From: an uncultured Bacteroides sp.
Lineage (GTDB): Bacteria; Bacteroidota; Bacteroidia; Bacteroidales; Bacteroidaceae
Direction of reading: 5' to 3'
Length of the DNA stretch: 64,000 bases
NCBI GenBank assembly: GCA_900553815.1
Contig: USEY01000003.1
Coordinates: 29,716-93,715 of the forward strand
The notes beneath the pieces were generated by a model. That model ran no database searches, was not told the origin of the DNA, and saw nothing but the letters and a program-made list of their open reading frames with translations. Positions 55,532 through 63,679 of this stretch are shown in pieces. Each line of letters begins with the position of its first letter. The first letter of the stretch is position 1. A program made the translations under genes and the position numbers.

Positions 55532-55561
55532 AATACAATACATTTTTAATTTAACACGATG

Positions 55562-55569
55562 CAAAGGTA
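55562..55569 (-). promoter_or_regulatory. -7 element of susC
   Basis: Minus-strand TACCTTTG (plus CAAAGGTA), 31 bases upstream of the ATG at 55531. No TTTG at the usual distance, as expected for a promoter that needs an activator. Confidence 0.6.
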
Positions 55570-55659
55570 GCCGTTCGTCCGCCTCCATCATAAGAAGCGC
55601 GTCCGAACAAAAAGCAGAATCATCCAAATCGTACAAGGATACACTTCTGAAGGGCAAAA

Positions 55660-55696
55660 CAGACTATTTTCCTATCAAATCAGACTATTTTCCTAT
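55660..55696. promoter_or_regulatory. Direct repeat upstream of susC, candidate HTCS site
   Basis: CAGACTATTTTCCTAT occurs at 55660-55675 and again at 55681-55696, 21 bases apart (two helical turns). It lies about 90-130 bases upstream of the susC -7 element and just before the HTCS promoter. Such a pair is what a dimeric AraC-type output domain would bind. Confidence 0.55.
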
Positions 55697-55716
55697 AGAT
55701 TACACCTTATTTTTCA

Positions 55717-55724
55717 TACTTTTG
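55717..55724 (+). promoter_or_regulatory. -7 element of the HTCS gene
   Basis: TACTTTTG, giving a leader of about 215 bases before the ATG at 55947. No clear TTTG partner. Confidence 0.4.
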
Positions 55725-55946
55725 TTTGCTTTACTCAGAATCTGCGGACTGCCATCCTATAGACAGAAGCTATACATTATTGCTGCCCTTGTCCGAATAA
55801 GGCAATGCTTACCCTCCCTGGTAAAACATCACTTTATTCCGACGAATGAAAACAAAACAACATACCAGCGAATGACAGCCCTTACATGAAAGCACCCAAC
55901 AAAAGACTTGATTTTTTAACTGCCAAAACTGAAAACACACGAAGCC

Positions 55947-58900
55947 ATGAGCCGTTTCATATTCATCCTGTTTGCCTTGCTGGCCGCCACAAAGGGTCTA
56001 AGCCAAAATCTGCTGTTCGAACACCTGAAGGTAAAAGACGGTCTGTCGCAAGCCACCGTCAACGACATCTACCAAGACGAATTCAACCAGATATGGATAG
56101 CCACACGCGACGGGCTCAACAAATACGACGGCGACAAAATCACTGTCTTCAACAGACAGATAAATGACAGCACCGGACTCTTTGGCAATAACATCAACTC
56201 CGTTTGCGGCGACCGCAAGGGAAAAATCTTCATAGGCTGCAAATACGGACTGGTCATCTACAACCAGAAGGAGCAAGACCTCAGCGTTGTGGCCCGAAAA
56301 GAAGTAAGGTGCATGCACTACGGCAAAGACCGACTGTGGATTGGCGCCACACATGCGGTAAACTACCTGACCCCCGAACAGGAAATACGAACCTACGTCA
56401 AGCTTGAGCACCCATGTATCATCCGCTCCATTTTCGAATCGTCCAGCTCCAACCTGTACGTGGGTACCGACAACGGACTGCTTGTACTGGACCGAAACGG
56501 AAAGACCACCCAAATCATTAAGGACATCAACGTAGTCTGCCTCTACGAAGACAAGCAGAAACGCATTTGGGCAGGTACACTGAACGACGGTCTGCTATGC
56601 ATTGACACAAACGAAAACATTACATTCTACAAGCACGAACCGTCCAACCCACACTCTATTTCCAGCAACTACGTCAGAGCCATCTGTCAGGACGATTTAG
56701 GCTATTTCTGGATTGGCACCTTCAACGGGCTGGACTATTTCGACCCCACGACCAAGGAATTCAGAAACTACAACCACTCCTTCAAGGACAACGCCTCCAT
56801 CAGCGACTTCTCCATCTGGTGCATCGAAAAAGACATCCAGGGAAACCTGTGGATTGGAACCTATTTCGGCGGAGTGGACATTATCAACCCCGAATACTCG
56901 TTTGCCAACTACTACCGTGCACAGGACAACGGGAAAGGCCTGAACAGCTCCATCGTCAGCAACATTGCCGAAGAACCCAACGGCAACCTGTGGATATGTA
57001 CGGACAACGCCGGACTGAATTACTTCGACCGCCAAAACAACCGGTTCAGCTATTACACACAGCAGGAAGGCCTGTCGTCCAACACGGTCAAAGCCATCCT
57101 GCCCGACGAAAAAAACAACTGCCTGTGGATTGGTTCACATCTGGGCGGGCTTGATCGAATGAATCTGACAACCAGGCGCATCGAACGTATCACGCTCAGC
57201 AAGGACAACAAACTCATAGACAGGTACGTAAGGTGCATACTGCCCTATGACGGAAAACTGCTCATCGGTACCCATGCCCTGATTCAGTGTTACGACCCGC
57301 AAACCGGACAATGCCACAGCCTGCTGCCCGAAGACTGCACCCTGAAAACCGGGCAAGTTTGGGACATGCAGATAGACCACCGCCAAAATCTGTGGTTCTC
57401 CATACAGAATGCGGTTTTCAGATTCAACCTGCAAACCCGGGAACTCACCTCCGTGCCGCAATTGGACAACATAGACTTTGCCGTCTTCTTTGAAGACAGC
57501 AAGCAAAACCTGTGGATAGGCGGTGCAGGAAGCGGACTGTTTCAAATCAGAGACAACCAGATTGTCCGTACCTACAACACCGACAACTCCAAACTGGCCG
57601 ACAACTACATACTTGACATTGCCGAATCCAAGTCGGGCTACCTGCTGATAGCCACCAACAAAGGCCTCACCCGGCTCGACACCGACCACCATACTTTCTA
57701 CAACTACCTGAACAACGTCTTTTTCCCCTTCGAGTCGCTCAATGAGCGCTGCATCTTCGTTTCGCCCCGCAACGGAACCATAGCTTTAAGCAGTACCCAG
57801 GGGCTGATGCTGCTATCCGAAAAGGATTTGCTCTACCGTTCCAAAACCTACAACATCAATCTTACTTCCCTGTCTGTCAACAATAAGGTTGTGTTGCCCA
57901 ACGACCCGACAGGCATCCTCCAGCAGTCCATTCTCTACGCCGACCGGCTCACCCTGCAGGAAAAGCACAACGTCGTGTCCATTGACTTCGCCGTCACCAA
58001 CTACATCAAAGCCCTGCAACCCGAAGTAGAATACATGCTGGAAGGTTTTGACAATGAATGGGTAAAGGCCAAGAGCAACACCATTACCTACACCAACCTC
58101 AACCCGGGAACATACCAGCTGAAACTGAGGAGCAAAGGCCTGAACAACCCCGAAGAAGTCCAGCTCAAGACATTGTCCATACAGGTCAAGCCCTATTTCT
58201 ACAAAACCTGGTACGCCTACATCGTCTATCTGCTTGTACTGGCCGCCATAGCCTACTCCCTGTACGTACAGTTCAGGCTGAAGAACTCACTGAAATATGC
58301 AGCCTACAAGGCAGCCCAGACCGAAGAAAGCAACCAGTCCAAACTGAGATTCTTCATCAACGTATCGCACGAAATACGTACACCGGTCACACTCATCCTG
58401 GCCCAGATAGACTACATGCTGCAAGGAAAAGACCTGCCGCAGAACATCCAGAACCGGATGAACAACATGAAACGGAATGCCGTCAAACTGAAGCAGCTCA
58501 TCAACGAACTGCTCGACTTCCGCAAGCAGGAACAGAGCGAAATCAGGCTCAAAGTCAGCGAACAGAATTTCGCCGCCTTTGCCAAGGAGATTTACACTTC
58601 TTTCCAGGACTACGCCAACGCGCAGAACATCAGCACCTCCTTCATCTGCAACGAAAAGAACATACCGCTGTACTTCGACCCCATACAGATGACCAAGGTG
58701 CTGAACAACCTCATATCCAACGCCCTGAAGTTCACTCCCGCACAAGGCAACGTTTCCGTCATCATCAATGCCCAGCGAAGCAACGTCGAAGTGTCTGTAA
58801 AAGACAACGGAATAGGCATCAAGGCCGATGACATTTCCAAGATATTCAACCGTTTCTACCAGGCACAGGAATCTCAGAGCCAGCACATTGAATTCGGTGT

Positions 58901-59906
58901 CGGCATAGGACTTTCACTGGTAAAGAACATCATCGAAGCCCACCACGGACGCATCAACGTGAGCAACAACGAAGAGGGCGGAACCACCTTTACCCTGTCG
59001 CTGCCCACCGGACGGGCACACTTTGCCGAAGAACAAATCTACAACGCCACCCAGGAGAACACCAACCTGATAAACAACGAAATAGAAATAGAACAAATCA
59101 AAAACGAGCTGCAAAACCAGCCGGCCGGCCCTGCCGACGAGAAGAAATACAAAGTCCTCATTGTAGAAGACAACGAGGACATGCGAAACATGCTTATCGA
59201 CATCTTCACCGATGTGTACGATGTAAGCTACTCCATCAACGGGGAAGACATCTTCGACAAAGTCAAGCAGCATGAGCCCGACATCATCCTGCTCGACATC
59301 ATGCTGCCCACCGTATCGGGCATTGAATTGTGCAAGATGCTGAAGTCCAACCTGAGCACCCGCAGCATACCCGTCATCCTGCTGACAGCCGCCAGCACGC
59401 AGGAGAAAAAAATGGAAGGCCTGCAAACCGGAGCCGACGACTACATCACCAAGCCTTTCGACCTGAAAGAACTTGTCCTGCGTTGCAACAACCTGATATA
59501 TAGCCGCGAATCCATCAAGAGCCTGCTGGGGCGGGAAGCACAGGAGGCCAACCCCGTCATGGCCGTAAGCCAGCAGGACCAGCAGTTCATCAACAAAGCC
59601 ACCGAAATCGTACTGCAAAACATCAGCAACCCCGATTTCAACATCAACATCCTGGCGCAAGAACTCTGCCTGGGCCGCAGTTCGCTCTTCACCAAACTGA
59701 AGGAGGTCATCGGGCAAACGCCCAAAGACTTCATTCTGGAAATCAGATTGAGAAAAAGCACGGAGCTGCTGAAAGACAGACGCGACATCCCCATTACGGA
59801 AATCAGCACACTGGTAGGCTTCAGCGACGCATCCTATTTCATCAAGCTGTTCAAGTCGCACTACGGCATCACGCCCAACCAGTACCGGAACAACCTGAAG
59901 GAATAA
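55947..59906 (+). CDS. Hybrid two-component system regulator (HTCS)
   Basis: 1319 aa. Signal peptide, then two seven-bladed propellers made of repeats such as LWIGTYFGGVDII and the Y_Y_Y domain (about 620-745) as periplasmic sensor. One TM helix (about 755-775). Kinase with phospho-His in NVSHEIRTP (near 806) and NNLISNALKFTP; receiver with Asp in ILLDIMLP (near 1115); AraC DNA-binding domain (about 1215-1319, ending ITPNQYRNN). All steps of sensing and gene activation are in one protein. It should control the divergent susCD locus. Confidence 0.95.
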   Translation: MSRFIFILFALLAATKGLSQNLLFEHLKVKDGLSQATVNDIYQDEFNQIWIATRDGLNKYDGDKITVFNRQINDSTGLFGNNINSVCGDRKGKIFIGCKYGLVIYNQKEQDLSVVARKEVRCMHYGKDRLWIGATHAVNYLTPEQEIRTYVKLEHPCIIRSIFESSSSNLYVGTDNGLLVLDRNGKTTQIIKDINVVCLYEDKQKRIWAGTLNDGLLCIDTNENITFYKHEPSNPHSISSNYVRAICQDDLGYFWIGTFNGLDYFDPTTKEFRNYNHSFKDNASISDFSIWCIEKDIQGNLWIGTYFGGVDIINPEYSFANYYRAQDNGKGLNSSIVSNIAEEPNGNLWICTDNAGLNYFDRQNNRFSYYTQQEGLSSNTVKAILPDEKNNCLWIGSHLGGLDRMNLTTRRIERITLSKDNKLIDRYVRCILPYDGKLLIGTHALIQCYDPQTGQCHSLLPEDCTLKTGQVWDMQIDHRQNLWFSIQNAVFRFNLQTRELTSVPQLDNIDFAVFFEDSKQNLWIGGAGSGLFQIRDNQIVRTYNTDNSKLADNYILDIAESKSGYLLIATNKGLTRLDTDHHTFYNYLNNVFFPFESLNERCIFVSPRNGTIALSSTQGLMLLSEKDLLYRSKTYNINLTSLSVNNKVVLPNDPTGILQQSILYADRLTLQEKHNVVSIDFAVTNYIKALQPEVEYMLEGFDNEWVKAKSNTITYTNLNPGTYQLKLRSKGLNNPEEVQLKTLSIQVKPYFYKTWYAYIVYLLVLAAIAYSLYVQFRLKNSLKYAAYKAAQTEESNQSKLRFFINVSHEIRTPVTLILAQIDYMLQGKDLPQNIQNRMNNMKRNAVKLKQLINELLDFRKQEQSEIRLKVSEQNFAAFAKEIYTSFQDYANAQNISTSFICNEKNIPLYFDPIQMTKVLNNLISNALKFTPAQGNVSVIINAQRSNVEVSVKDNGIGIKADDISKIFNRFYQAQESQSQHIEFGVGIGLSLVKNIIEAHHGRINVSNNEEGGTTFTLSLPTGRAHFAEEQIYNATQENTNLINNEIEIEQIKNELQNQPAGPADEKKYKVLIVEDNEDMRNMLIDIFTDVYDVSYSINGEDIFDKVKQHEPDIILLDIMLPTVSGIELCKMLKSNLSTRSIPVILLTAASTQEKKMEGLQTGADDYITKPFDLKELVLRCNNLIYSRESIKSLLGREAQEANPVMAVSQQDQQFINKATEIVLQNISNPDFNINILAQELCLGRSSLFTKLKEVIGQTPKDFILEIRLRKSTELLKDRRDIPITEISTLVGFSDASYFIKLFKSHYGITPNQYRNNLKE

Positions 59907-59949
59907 GCCGCACTCTCCTACCCACCAAAAAAATTTTTCCTTCCATCGC

Positions 59950-59988
59950 TTGCCTGTTTGACCTATTGTTCGTACTTTTGCGAACAAT
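59950..59988 (+). promoter_or_regulatory. arsR promoter with overlapping ArsR operator 1
   Basis: The perfect palindrome ATTGTTCG (59965-59972), 8 bases, CGAACAAT (59981-59988). The 8-base centre TACTTTTG is itself the -7 element, with TTG at 59950-59952 upstream. A repressor bound here would directly block the polymerase. Confidence 0.8.
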
Positions 59989-60008
59989 TAACGGAAACAA
60001 GTATATAA

Positions 60009-60332
60009 ATGAATAAGGCATATACCGAACGGCAAGAACAGATAGCCCGCTTTGCCAAGGCCATGGGGCACCCCGCACGCATGGCCATACTCCAGTTCCT
60101 GGCTTCGCAGGAAAGCTGCTACTTCGGCGACATACACGAAGAGCTGCCCATAGCCAAGGCCACCGTGTCGCAACACCTGAAGGAGCTGAAAGAAGCCGGA
60201 CTGATTCAGGGAGAAATAGAGGCACCCAAGGTGAGATACTGCATCAACCGCGAAAACTGGGAGACAGCCCGCCAGCTGTTTGCCGACTTCTTCCGCCAAC
60301 CGCTTTGCAAGAAAGAGGGCTGCTGCCAGTAA
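60009..60332 (+). CDS. arsR: ArsR-family metalloregulatory repressor
   Basis: 107 aa winged helix ([34 protein letters not shown]). The E. coli-type CxCxxC site in helix 3 is missing; only Cys38 (SQESCYFGD) is there. Four more Cys are near the end, three of them in CKKEGCCQ. Arsenite (or an organoarsenical) probably binds these and releases the DNA. It heads the arsenic cluster and sits under its own operator. Confidence 0.88.
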   Translation: MNKAYTERQEQIARFAKAMGHPARMAILQFLASQESCYFGDIHEELPIAKATVSQHLKELKEAGLIQGEIEAPKVRYCINRENWETARQLFADFFRQPLCKKEGCCQ

Positions 60333-60354
60333 GCCCCTTTTTTTAAGCTTAATG

Positions 60355-60370
60355 TTCGTAGTTTGACGAA
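60355..60370 (+). promoter_or_regulatory. ArsR operator 2, upstream of the arsF-like gene
   Basis: TTCG (60355-60358), 8 bases (TAGTTTGA), CGAA (60367-60370). Same half-sites and spacing as operator 1. It lies in the 61-base gap between arsR and the next gene. Confidence 0.7.
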
Positions 60371-60393
60371 AGACAAATTAAATACTTAGCATT

Positions 60394-60837
60394 ATGAAAA
60401 CAAGCATTTTAGTCCTGCTGACCGCATGCCTCGCCCTGATGTCGTGCGGCACAAAGACACAATCCGACAAACAACAGACCGCAGCCTCGGCCGAACAGCC
60501 GACAGACTGCGTCGAGGTGCTATACTTCCACGGCAAGCAGCGCTGCGCCACCTGCATGGCCATCGAGCAGAACACCAAGGCCCTCATCGACAGCCTCTAT
60601 GCCGACCAGGTGGCCGGCGGACAGCTCGTGTTCAAAATCATCGACATCTCTGACAGTGCCAATGCCGACCTGGCCGAAAAATACGAAGTGACCTGGTCGT
60701 CACTCTTCATTACCCGCCACAAAGGCGGACAGGAGACGACGGAAAACCTGACGCAGTTTGCCTTTGCCAACGCCCGCAAGGCACCTGCCGACTTCAAGGC
60801 CGAAGTGACCCGTAAGATTAACGAAATGCTGAAATAA
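60394..60837 (+). CDS. arsF: ArsF-like thioredoxin-fold lipoprotein
   Basis: 147 aa. Lipobox (ALMSCGTKT), then a thioredoxin-like domain with the redox pair in GKQRCATCMA. It matches proteins labelled ArsF in Bacteroidetes arsenic operons, where ArsE, ArsF and ArsG were reported to handle nitroaromatic arsenicals. The reaction is not shown by the sequence. The arsG-like gene begins 6 bases later. Confidence 0.75.
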   Translation: MKTSILVLLTACLALMSCGTKTQSDKQQTAASAEQPTDCVEVLYFHGKQRCATCMAIEQNTKALIDSLYADQVAGGQLVFKIIDISDSANADLAEKYEVTWSSLFITRHKGGQETTENLTQFAFANARKAPADFKAEVTRKINEMLK

Positions 60838-60843
60838 CACCCC

Positions 60844-61551
60844 ATGGACTGGCTACAAACACTACTTGACAATAGCTCGACGCCCCTGCTGACAGCCTTC
60901 CTGCTGGGACTGCTCACCGCCCTGTCGCCCTGTCCGCTGGCCACCAACATAGCCGCCATAGGCTTCATAGGCAAGGACGCGGGCAACCGCAGGCGCATCT
61001 TCCGCAACGGGCTGCTCTACACGCTAGGGCGCATCCTGGGCTACACCCTGCTGGGCGTGGTGCTCATCGGCATTCTGCGCACCGGCGCCAGCATATTCGG
61101 CATCCAGCACGCCATCGCCTCGTGGGGCGAAACACTCATCGGGCCACTGCTGCTGCTCATCGGTCTGTTCATGCTCTTCGGACACAGGCTGAATCTGCCA
61201 CAGTTCGGATTCAGCGGCCGTGCCGAGGGACTGGCACGCCGTGGCGGCTGGGGTGCCCTGCTGATAGGCATACTGTTTGCCCTGGCCTTCTGCCCTACCA
61301 GCGGTGTCTTTTACTTCGGCATGCTGATACCCATGTCGGCCACTGCCACTGCCGGCTACCTGCTGCCGGCAGTATTTGCCATAGCCACCGCCCTGCCCGT
61401 GCTGGCCGTCGCCTGGCTGCTGGCGTTCAGCGTACAGCAGGTAGGCAGTTTCTACGGTCGTATGCAGACCGTGCAGAAGTGGCTCAACCGCATCGCAGGG
61501 CTGCTGTTCATAGCCATCGGACTATACTATTGCTACATCATGTTTTTATAA
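60844..61551 (+). CDS. arsG: ArsG-like CcdA-type membrane permease
   Basis: 235 aa with six or so helices. Features are LLTALSPCPLATNIAAIG near the start and LAFCPTSGVFYFGML in the fourth helix: each holds a Cys-Pro, the pattern of CcdA/DsbD electron-transfer proteins. It is named ArsG in arsenic clusters. It may pass electrons to the ArsF-like lipoprotein or export aromatic arsenicals; the first is my inference. Confidence 0.75.
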   Translation: MDWLQTLLDNSSTPLLTAFLLGLLTALSPCPLATNIAAIGFIGKDAGNRRRIFRNGLLYTLGRILGYTLLGVVLIGILRTGASIFGIQHAIASWGETLIGPLLLLIGLFMLFGHRLNLPQFGFSGRAEGLARRGGWGALLIGILFALAFCPTSGVFYFGMLIPMSATATAGYLLPAVFAIATALPVLAVAWLLAFSVQQVGSFYGRMQTVQKWLNRIAGLLFIAIGLYYCYIMFL

Positions 61552-61581
61552 GCCCAAAAATCATCCCAATAATTTTATCGT

Positions 61582-61815
61582 ATGGAAATCAAAGTTTTAG
61601 GACCGGGTTGTGCACGTTGTAAGACAACCTATCAGGTCATTGAGAAAGTCATCAAAGAGAACAACCTTGACGTGAAACTGACCAAGGTAGACGACATCAT
61701 GGAAATGATGAACTACAACATCATGTCCACACCTGCCGTCGTGGTCGACGAGGTAGTGAAGCTGAAAGGCACAGTACCCACCGAGGCCGACGTCAAGAAG
61801 CTGCTGGGCATCTGA
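61582..61815 (+). CDS. Small thioredoxin-like protein (possible ArsE)
   Basis: 77 aa mini-thioredoxin of the redox-active disulfide type. Active site GPGCARCKT (CxxC near 11-14); strand STPAVVVDE with the cis-proline. It is cytoplasmic. By position it corresponds to ArsE of ArsEFG sets, but similar proteins also accompany permeases such as ArsP. A terminator follows. Confidence 0.8.
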   Translation: MEIKVLGPGCARCKTTYQVIEKVIKENNLDVKLTKVDDIMEMMNYNIMSTPAVVVDEVVKLKGTVPTEADVKKLLGI

Positions 61816-61830
61816 CAGCAGCCAATCAAC

Positions 61831-61873
61831 AAGCGGCAGCCTGCCATGGTTAGGGGTAGCCTGCCGCTTTTAT
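61831..61873 (+). terminator. Terminator splitting the arsenic cluster
   Basis: AAGCGGCAG (61831-61839) pairs with CTGCCGCTT (61861-61869), followed by TTTAT. The genes after it have their own operator at 61883. Confidence 0.75.
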
Positions 61874-61882
61874 TCAACAACC

Positions 61883-61902
61883 ATTGTTCGCATTTCTACG
61901 AA
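61883..61902 (+). promoter_or_regulatory. ArsR operator 3, upstream of arsP
   Basis: ATTGTTCG (61883-61890), 8 bases (CATTTCTA), CGAA (61899-61902). The left half is identical to that of operator 1. Confidence 0.75.
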
Positions 61903-61920
61903 TAAAAAAGAAAATAAAAT

Positions 61921-62889
61921 ATGATACAAGACTTTGCAGACTGGCTGGTCTACAGCCTGTTCGGACTCGACCCAGCCTCTCACCTGGGCTCGGCAGTCAA
62001 CTTCTTCTTCTACGACACTATCAAAATCCTGATACTGCTGTTCTTCATCAGTATCCTGATGGGCATCATCAACGCCTACTTCCCCATCGAGCGGTTGCGC
62101 AACTACCTTACCACCCACAAGATGTACGGCCTGCAATACCTGTTGGCGGCTCTGTTCGGTGCCATCACCCCCTTCTGCTCGTGCTCGTCCATCCCGCTGT
62201 TCATCGGCTTCGTCAAGGGCGGCATTCCGCTGGGCGTCACCTTTGCCTTCCTCATCACCTCGCCGCTGGTCAACGAAGTTGCCGTGGCCATGTTCCTCGG
62301 TTCGTTTGGTCTGAAGGTGACCCTTATCTACGTCATTAGCGGCATCCTGCTGGGTGTCATCGGTGGCTTTGTGTTGGGCCGCATGAACCTCTTCCCCTAC
62401 CTCAGCGACTGGGTGCGCCAGATTCAGGCCCAGTCTTCAGCCCAGGCCGACGCGTGGGAAAAGGAACACATCGGTTTCTTCAAGCGTCTGCCCTCCATCG
62501 TTCGCGATGCCTGGCGGATAGTCAGCGGCGTGCTGGTCTACATACTGATAGGTATCGGCATCGGCGCCTTCATGCACGGCTTTTTGCCCGAAGGGTTCTT
62601 TGAGCAATACATGTCACGCGACAACTGGCTGGCCGTACCGCTATCCGTCCTGCTGGCCGTGCCAATGTATGCCAACGCCGCCGGCATTGTGCCCGTCATC
62701 GAAGTCTTCGTAGCCAAAGGCATCCCCCTGGGCACTGCCATTGCCTTTATGATGGCCGTCGTGGGCCTGTCACTGCCCGAAGCCACCCTGCTCAAGAAAG
62801 TCATGACCTGGCGCCTCATCGGCATCTTCTTCGGCACGGTAGCCTTCTTCATCATCCTGTCGGGCTATCTGTTCAATCTTGTTCTGTAA
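61921..62889 (+). CDS. arsP: ArsP-like permease (DUF318 family)
   Basis: 322 aa, about eight helices in two similar halves. The family motif TPFCSCSSIPLFIGF is present, and its Cys residues are tied to trivalent organoarsenical binding in ArsP. It should export methylarsenite or aromatic arsenicals. It is the only clear arsenic exporter here; no Acr3 or ArsB is seen. Confidence 0.88.
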   Translation: MIQDFADWLVYSLFGLDPASHLGSAVNFFFYDTIKILILLFFISILMGIINAYFPIERLRNYLTTHKMYGLQYLLAALFGAITPFCSCSSIPLFIGFVKGGIPLGVTFAFLITSPLVNEVAVAMFLGSFGLKVTLIYVISGILLGVIGGFVLGRMNLFPYLSDWVRQIQAQSSAQADAWEKEHIGFFKRLPSIVRDAWRIVSGVLVYILIGIGIGAFMHGFLPEGFFEQYMSRDNWLAVPLSVLLAVPMYANAAGIVPVIEVFVAKGIPLGTAIAFMMAVVGLSLPEATLLKKVMTWRLIGIFFGTVAFFIILSGYLFNLVL

Positions 62890-62920
62890 CTCGCAACACC
62901 CCATCAATCAGCATATTCTT

Positions 62921-63382
62921 ATGAGAATACTCATCCTTTGTACCGGCAACAGTTGCCGCAGCCAGATGGCCCATGGCTTTCTGCAATCATTCGACCCGTC
63001 GCTCCAAGTCTATTCGGGCGGAACAGCACCTGCATCGCAGGTAAACGCCCAGGCCGTGGAGGTCATGAAAGAGGCGGGAATAGACATCAGCCACCACCAA
63101 CCCACCCACGTCGATACCTACCTCCAGCAGACGTGGGATTACGTCATCACCGTATGCGGAGGTGCCAACGAAAATTGCCCGGCATTCACGGGGAAAGTAG
63201 GGAAACGCATACACATTGGGTTCGATGACCCCTCACACACCACCGGCAAACCCGAATTCATTCAAGCCGAATTCCGCCGTGTGCGCGATGAAATAAAAAA
63301 TGCCTTTGCCCGCTTTTACCTGACGGAAATAAGGAAACAGGAACTACCTGCATGTTCTTGCCAGGGAAAGTGCCGGAACTGA
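62921..63382 (+). CDS. arsC: Arsenate reductase, low-molecular-weight phosphatase type
   Basis: 153 aa from 62921. The P-loop CTGNSCRS (Cys7-Ser14) opens the protein, with VITVCGGANENCP and the FDDPSHTTG loop following, as in thioredoxin-coupled ArsC. It reduces arsenate to arsenite. The C-terminus carries an extra Cys cluster (ACSCQGKC), which is unusual. Confidence 0.9.
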   Translation: MRILILCTGNSCRSQMAHGFLQSFDPSLQVYSGGTAPASQVNAQAVEVMKEAGIDISHHQPTHVDTYLQQTWDYVITVCGGANENCPAFTGKVGKRIHIGFDDPSHTTGKPEFIQAEFRRVRDEIKNAFARFYLTEIRKQELPACSCQGKCRN

Positions 63383-63442
63383 ATGCGCGCAAGTGCCGTA
63401 CAAGGTTCTGTCAACAACGCAAGTACAGTGTTTCCCCAAGTT

Positions 63443-63530
63443 AGCAGTTAACTCCCTGTCCGATAGCAGTGGACTACTAACACGATAGCAGTTAACTACT
63501 AACACGCAAGCAGTTAACTGCTGACATCCA
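63443..63530. repeat. 22-bp tandem array, AGCAGTTAACT core
   Basis: Four 22-base units start at 63443, 63465, 63487 and 63509; the last holds AGCAGTTAACTGCT. The array lies 60 bases after arsC. Confidence 0.85.
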
Positions 63531-63536
63531 CACATC

Positions 63537-63602
63537 CGGCTGCATCGGCTCACGCATGCGGCTGCGTTGACCTACGGATACGGCTGCGTCAAGTCACGCA
63601 GC
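63537..63602. repeat. 22-bp array, CGGCTGC core
   Basis: Three 22-base units start at 63537, 63559 and 63581. They begin CGGCTGCAT or CGGCTGCGT. The last can pair ACGGCTGCGT with ACGCAGCCGT (63597-63605). Confidence 0.7.
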
Positions 63603-63617
63603 CGTATCTGTTTCCGT

Positions 63618-63679
63618 AAAGTCCCTTCTTAGCATTCCAAAGTCCTACTTTAGCTTCCTAAAGTCCCTCTTTAGCAACC
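63618..63679. repeat. 21-bp array, AAAGTCC core
   Basis: Three units start at 63618, 63639 and 63660. Each reads AAAGTCC, a few bases, then CTTTAGC or CTTAGC, an imperfect palindrome. It is adjacent to the previous two arrays, making three array types in 240 bases. Confidence 0.65.

Noticed and set aside
44693..59906. Porphyran or carrageenan locus
   Set aside because: There are no sulfatases and no GH86, GH117 or GH29 enzymes; the GH-A/GH16/GH2 set alone does not show it.
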